64,000 bases of DNA, taken from Lacinutrix sp. Bg11-31. GTDB taxonomy: Bacteria > Bacteroidota > Bacteroidia > Flavobacteriales > Flavobacteriaceae. Positions 61,978-64,000 of the stretch are shown here, piece by piece. A program made the translations under genes and the position numbers. The notes beneath the pieces are model-generated. The model saw only the letters and a list, made by a program, of their open reading frames with translations. It searched no databases and was not told the DNA's origin. Position 1 is the stretch's first letter. Each line of letters starts with the position of its first letter. Where the stretch lies: NCBI RefSeq assembly GCF_002831665.1, contig NZ_CP025118.1, forward strand, positions 124,001 through 188,000, written 5' to 3'.

Positions 61978-62349
61978 ATGGTTATAAAGAAATGCCCAAT
62001 TTGTAGTACTATCGTAAAAGGACGTACAGATAAAATATTTTGTTCTGCTAAATGCAAATCAATTGATCAGTATGAAAAACGACAGGAAACTGAAGCTTTC
62101 TATTTAATAGTTGACAGGAAACTTAGAACCAATAGAAAAATATTAAAGAAATATAATAAATCCGGTTTTTCGACCCTTCGAAAATCTAAATTAATTTGTG
62201 AAGGCTTTGATCCTAAGTTTTTTACCCATTACTGGAAAAACCAAAAAGGAGAAATTTATCTGTTTGTATATGAATACGGGTTTTTAAAAAAGAAATATAA
62301 TGGTAAGGAAAAATACATCTTGGTAACCTGGCAAGATTATATGAATTAG
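61978..62349 (+). CDS. Zinc-ribbon protein, divergent from the integrase
   Basis: 123 residues. The N-terminus is a four-Cys zinc ribbon (KKCPICSTIVKGRTDKIFCSAKC), followed by a basic helical stretch (DRKLRTNRKILKKYNKSG) and a C-terminal beta part (EIYLFVYEYGFLKKK). Similar short zinc-ribbon proteins are common in Bacteroidota; their function is unknown. DNA binding is plausible from the basic helix. The divergent layout with a shared palindrome makes it a candidate regulator or accessory factor of the recombinase. Confidence 0.75.
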   Translation: MVIKKCPICSTIVKGRTDKIFCSAKCKSIDQYEKRQETEAFYLIVDRKLRTNRKILKKYNKSGFSTLRKSKLICEGFDPKFFTHYWKNQKGEIYLFVYEYGFLKKKYNGKEKYILVTWQDYMN

Positions 62350-62960
62350 ACAGCAGCTATACTATTAGCTTATTATTTAATTACCTAACTTTTTCCGTTA
62401 CAATAAATTAACAGCCAGATAAGTAAGTCAGCACATTCCTCTCCATTCCGCCAAAAGCTACATTCCGAGAACGAGCTTTATTATAAAATCTTGGACCCAA
62501 TCTTAAGAGTTGAGTCCGCTTAAGTATAGTCAATCCTCTGCCTTATCTTCTAAAGCATTAAAATTTAAACGAGACGGACTGCATAATCAGGCTCCTGTGT
62601 CGCTCTTTTTATAAGTCCTTATTCATTTAAATTTTAGGAGACTCACATCGAAAAGGCAACAGCGAAGGCTCTATGGGAAGTAAATGATAAGGGGAATCCA
62701 TATGTTATTTTCTTAGCTGTTAATTTTTCTTTTGAAAGATTCTACTAATGAGAAAAAAGAAAAGGAAAACGCTCTAGATATAATAAGTAAATGTTTTTAT
62801 CGATAATGCAATCAAAAGCTGAATTAGGCTGAAAATATTCAAGAGTAACTATAATTGATTCTTAAATTATGGTTATCACAATGTTTGATTTGATTGGTAA
62901 ATTATCTTAAATGGAAGTATATTTTTTTGAAGATGTATCGAAAAAAAGGTATAGCAAGAG
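62350..62960. other. Intergenic, structured, with a coding remnant
   Basis: No complete gene. At 62559-62637 an inverted repeat TAAAATTTAAA / TTTAAATTTTA encloses GGACT / AGTCC, suggesting a folded RNA or DNA structure. At about 62648-62748 a 32-codon open frame (EKATAKALWEVNDKGNPYVIFLAV...) looks like the end of a lost gene. Nothing else recognised. Confidence 0.4.
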
Positions 62961-62961
62961 G

Positions 62962-62983
62962 GTAACACGCTACGCGATGTTAC
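62962..62983. other. Candidate oriT hairpin
   Basis: GTAACA and TGTTAC enclose CGC-TAC-GCG, giving a strong small hairpin in AT-rich DNA, 117 nt upstream of the mobilization gene. It is by far the most GC-rich spot nearby. Assignment as origin of transfer rests on position and shape only. Confidence 0.4.
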
Positions 62984-63099
62984 TATTATTTAACTTATTG
63001 ATATTCAGATAATTAATATTTTATTAAACTGGGGATAGAAATGATTTTTCAGAAAAAATCCTTACAGCCCAATGAAACCAATAATTTTTTTCAGAAAAA

Positions 63100-63552
63100 A
63101 TGGATAAAGGTTACGAAAAAGAGGGATTCGAGAAGTTGGGAATTAAGCTTTCTGTTGCAGTTAAATTTCGAAATTTTTGTAAGAAAATATCAAAATCTCA
63201 ATCGATGACTTTGCTTTTGATGTTAGAGTTTTTTGAACGCAATGAACTGTCTCCAGAAGATAATCTGAAACCAAACTTAATGGAAACTGAAAATCGGATT
63301 AAGAAAAGAATAAATGCACTCATCGCCATTATAAAAGATATAGAAAAGAATCAAACTAAACCAACATTGGCAATGTTGCAATCTCTTTTCGAAGTAACTG
63401 AGCCAAAGCAAAAACTAATGCTTGAAAAAAGACAGCATTTGGGTAATGTAAAACTTAACCAAAAAGCCAATGTGCGATTTCAAGAAAAAAAAGAATTTCA
63501 GACTAAAATAAATAATGAGGCTTCAAATAATGGAGAACAGACATCAAATTAA
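63100..63552 (+). CDS. BfmA/BtgA-like mobilization protein
   Basis: 150 residues. MDKGYEKEGFEKLGIKLSVAVKFRNFCKKISKSQSMTLLLMLEFFERNELSP matches the DNA-binding accessory mobilization proteins of Bacteroidota elements (BfmA/BtgA type), which help a relaxase act at oriT. The C-terminal half is a charged coiled region. A relaxase gene would be expected to follow, but none is seen before the window ends. Confidence 0.75.
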   Translation: MDKGYEKEGFEKLGIKLSVAVKFRNFCKKISKSQSMTLLLMLEFFERNELSPEDNLKPNLMETENRIKKRINALIAIIKDIEKNQTKPTLAMLQSLFEVTEPKQKLMLEKRQHLGNVKLNQKANVRFQEKKEFQTKINNEASNNGEQTSN

Positions 63553-64000
63553 ATCATTTGAAGCCAAGTACTATGAACTCCTAAGTACATTAATAATTTG
63601 TTGATTTTAAAGCTTTTAAAAACGATTTAGAGGCTTAATAATATTTGTGTTTAGAGTGAAGAGATAATTGATTAGGGCTTTTAAAAAGCGTCTTATTTTT
63701 GATTCTGAACTACAATTAAAAACCAAATAAGATATTTTTAGTTTTTTGAAAAATGAAAAAATTATTTATATTTTTTGATAGCTTAGTTTATAAATGTTTT
63801 CTTTTGTTTATTAATGTTTATATATACGGACCACTACTTGTACCACAACTTGTTCATTACTTGTTCACTACTTGTACAGATTTTGGTTATGTTCCGTTTT
63901 TATCGCAAAATGAATCATTTGATAGTAAAACTAATTAGGTCTAAAAACGCTATAGATTTTAGCATTAAAATGGAATGAATTATTGATTTTCTTTCCGGTC
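63553..64000. other. Intergenic end of window with direct repeats
   Basis: Four ACTTGT repeats at 63836, 63848, 63859 and 63870, that is 11-12 bp apart, about one helical turn. They lie inside a weak 61-codon frame (63753-63938, MKKLFIFFDSLVYKC...) that I do not accept as a gene. Possible protein-binding sites. Confidence 0.4.

Noticed and set aside
63753..63938. 61-residue hydrophobic ORF
   Set aside because: No family, no clear start signal, and it spans the ACTTGT repeats; more likely non-coding.

Overview
The window is AT-rich chromosomal DNA of a member of the Flavobacteriaceae (Bacteroidota). Three things point there: a C-terminal type IX secretion sorting domain on a 996-residue exported protein; promoters of the Bacteroidota type (TTTG, about 19-20 nt, TAnnTTTG) in front of the trp leader and a TonB receptor gene; and family members typical of the group (split HipA, BfmA-like mobilization protein, PepSY/TonB pair). 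No rRNA, tRNA or CRISPR array was seen.

Bases 1-25,000 are mostly ordinary chromosome. They hold a truncated serine hydrolase, uvrB, a lipoprotein cyclophilin, an RhlE-like helicase with two small conserved genes, the T9SS cargo protein, a complete trp operon in the order trpE-G-D-C-F-B-A running leftwards with three small downstream genes, two rhodanese proteins, a sodium:solute symporter and a damaged hipB/hipA locus. The trp operon starts with a 19-codon leader peptide holding three consecutive Trp codons followed by an intrinsic terminator, a classical attenuator. Two of its intergenic gaps carry a shared dispersed repeat plus heptanucleotide tandem repeats.

Bases 25,344-60,780 are the notable part: an integron-like gene-cassette array. 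32 imperfect-palindromic sites (about 124-127 bp, with four long ones of 185-188 bp) separate 32 cassettes, and essentially every cassette gene is on the minus strand. Each site begins with AAC and ends with GTT on the plus strand. The bases just outside are complementary across each cassette, not across each site, exactly as R'' and R' are in attC-bounded integron cassettes. Cassettes present in two or three copies are identical up to, and not beyond, the AACG/CGTT boundary. A tyrosine recombinase (60781-61911) lies at the upstream end beside an attI-like dyad. It reads in the same direction as the cassettes and lacks the extra segment that defines canonical IntI. Cargo is mostly small membrane, secreted or unknown proteins, with a nuclease-like protein in three identical copies, DUF2806 and AlbA_2 proteins, two POT-like transporters, and a 4.2-kb cassette with a complete TonB receptor plus PepSY protein under its own promoter. 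IS110-family elements have entered three of the recombination sites.

Right of the integrase are a divergent zinc-ribbon gene sharing a palindromic operator-like region, a candidate oriT hairpin and a BfmA-like mobilization gene, suggesting that a mobilizable element adjoins or carries the array. A lone site of the long type, in opposite orientation, sits at 713-899 beside the serine hydrolase.
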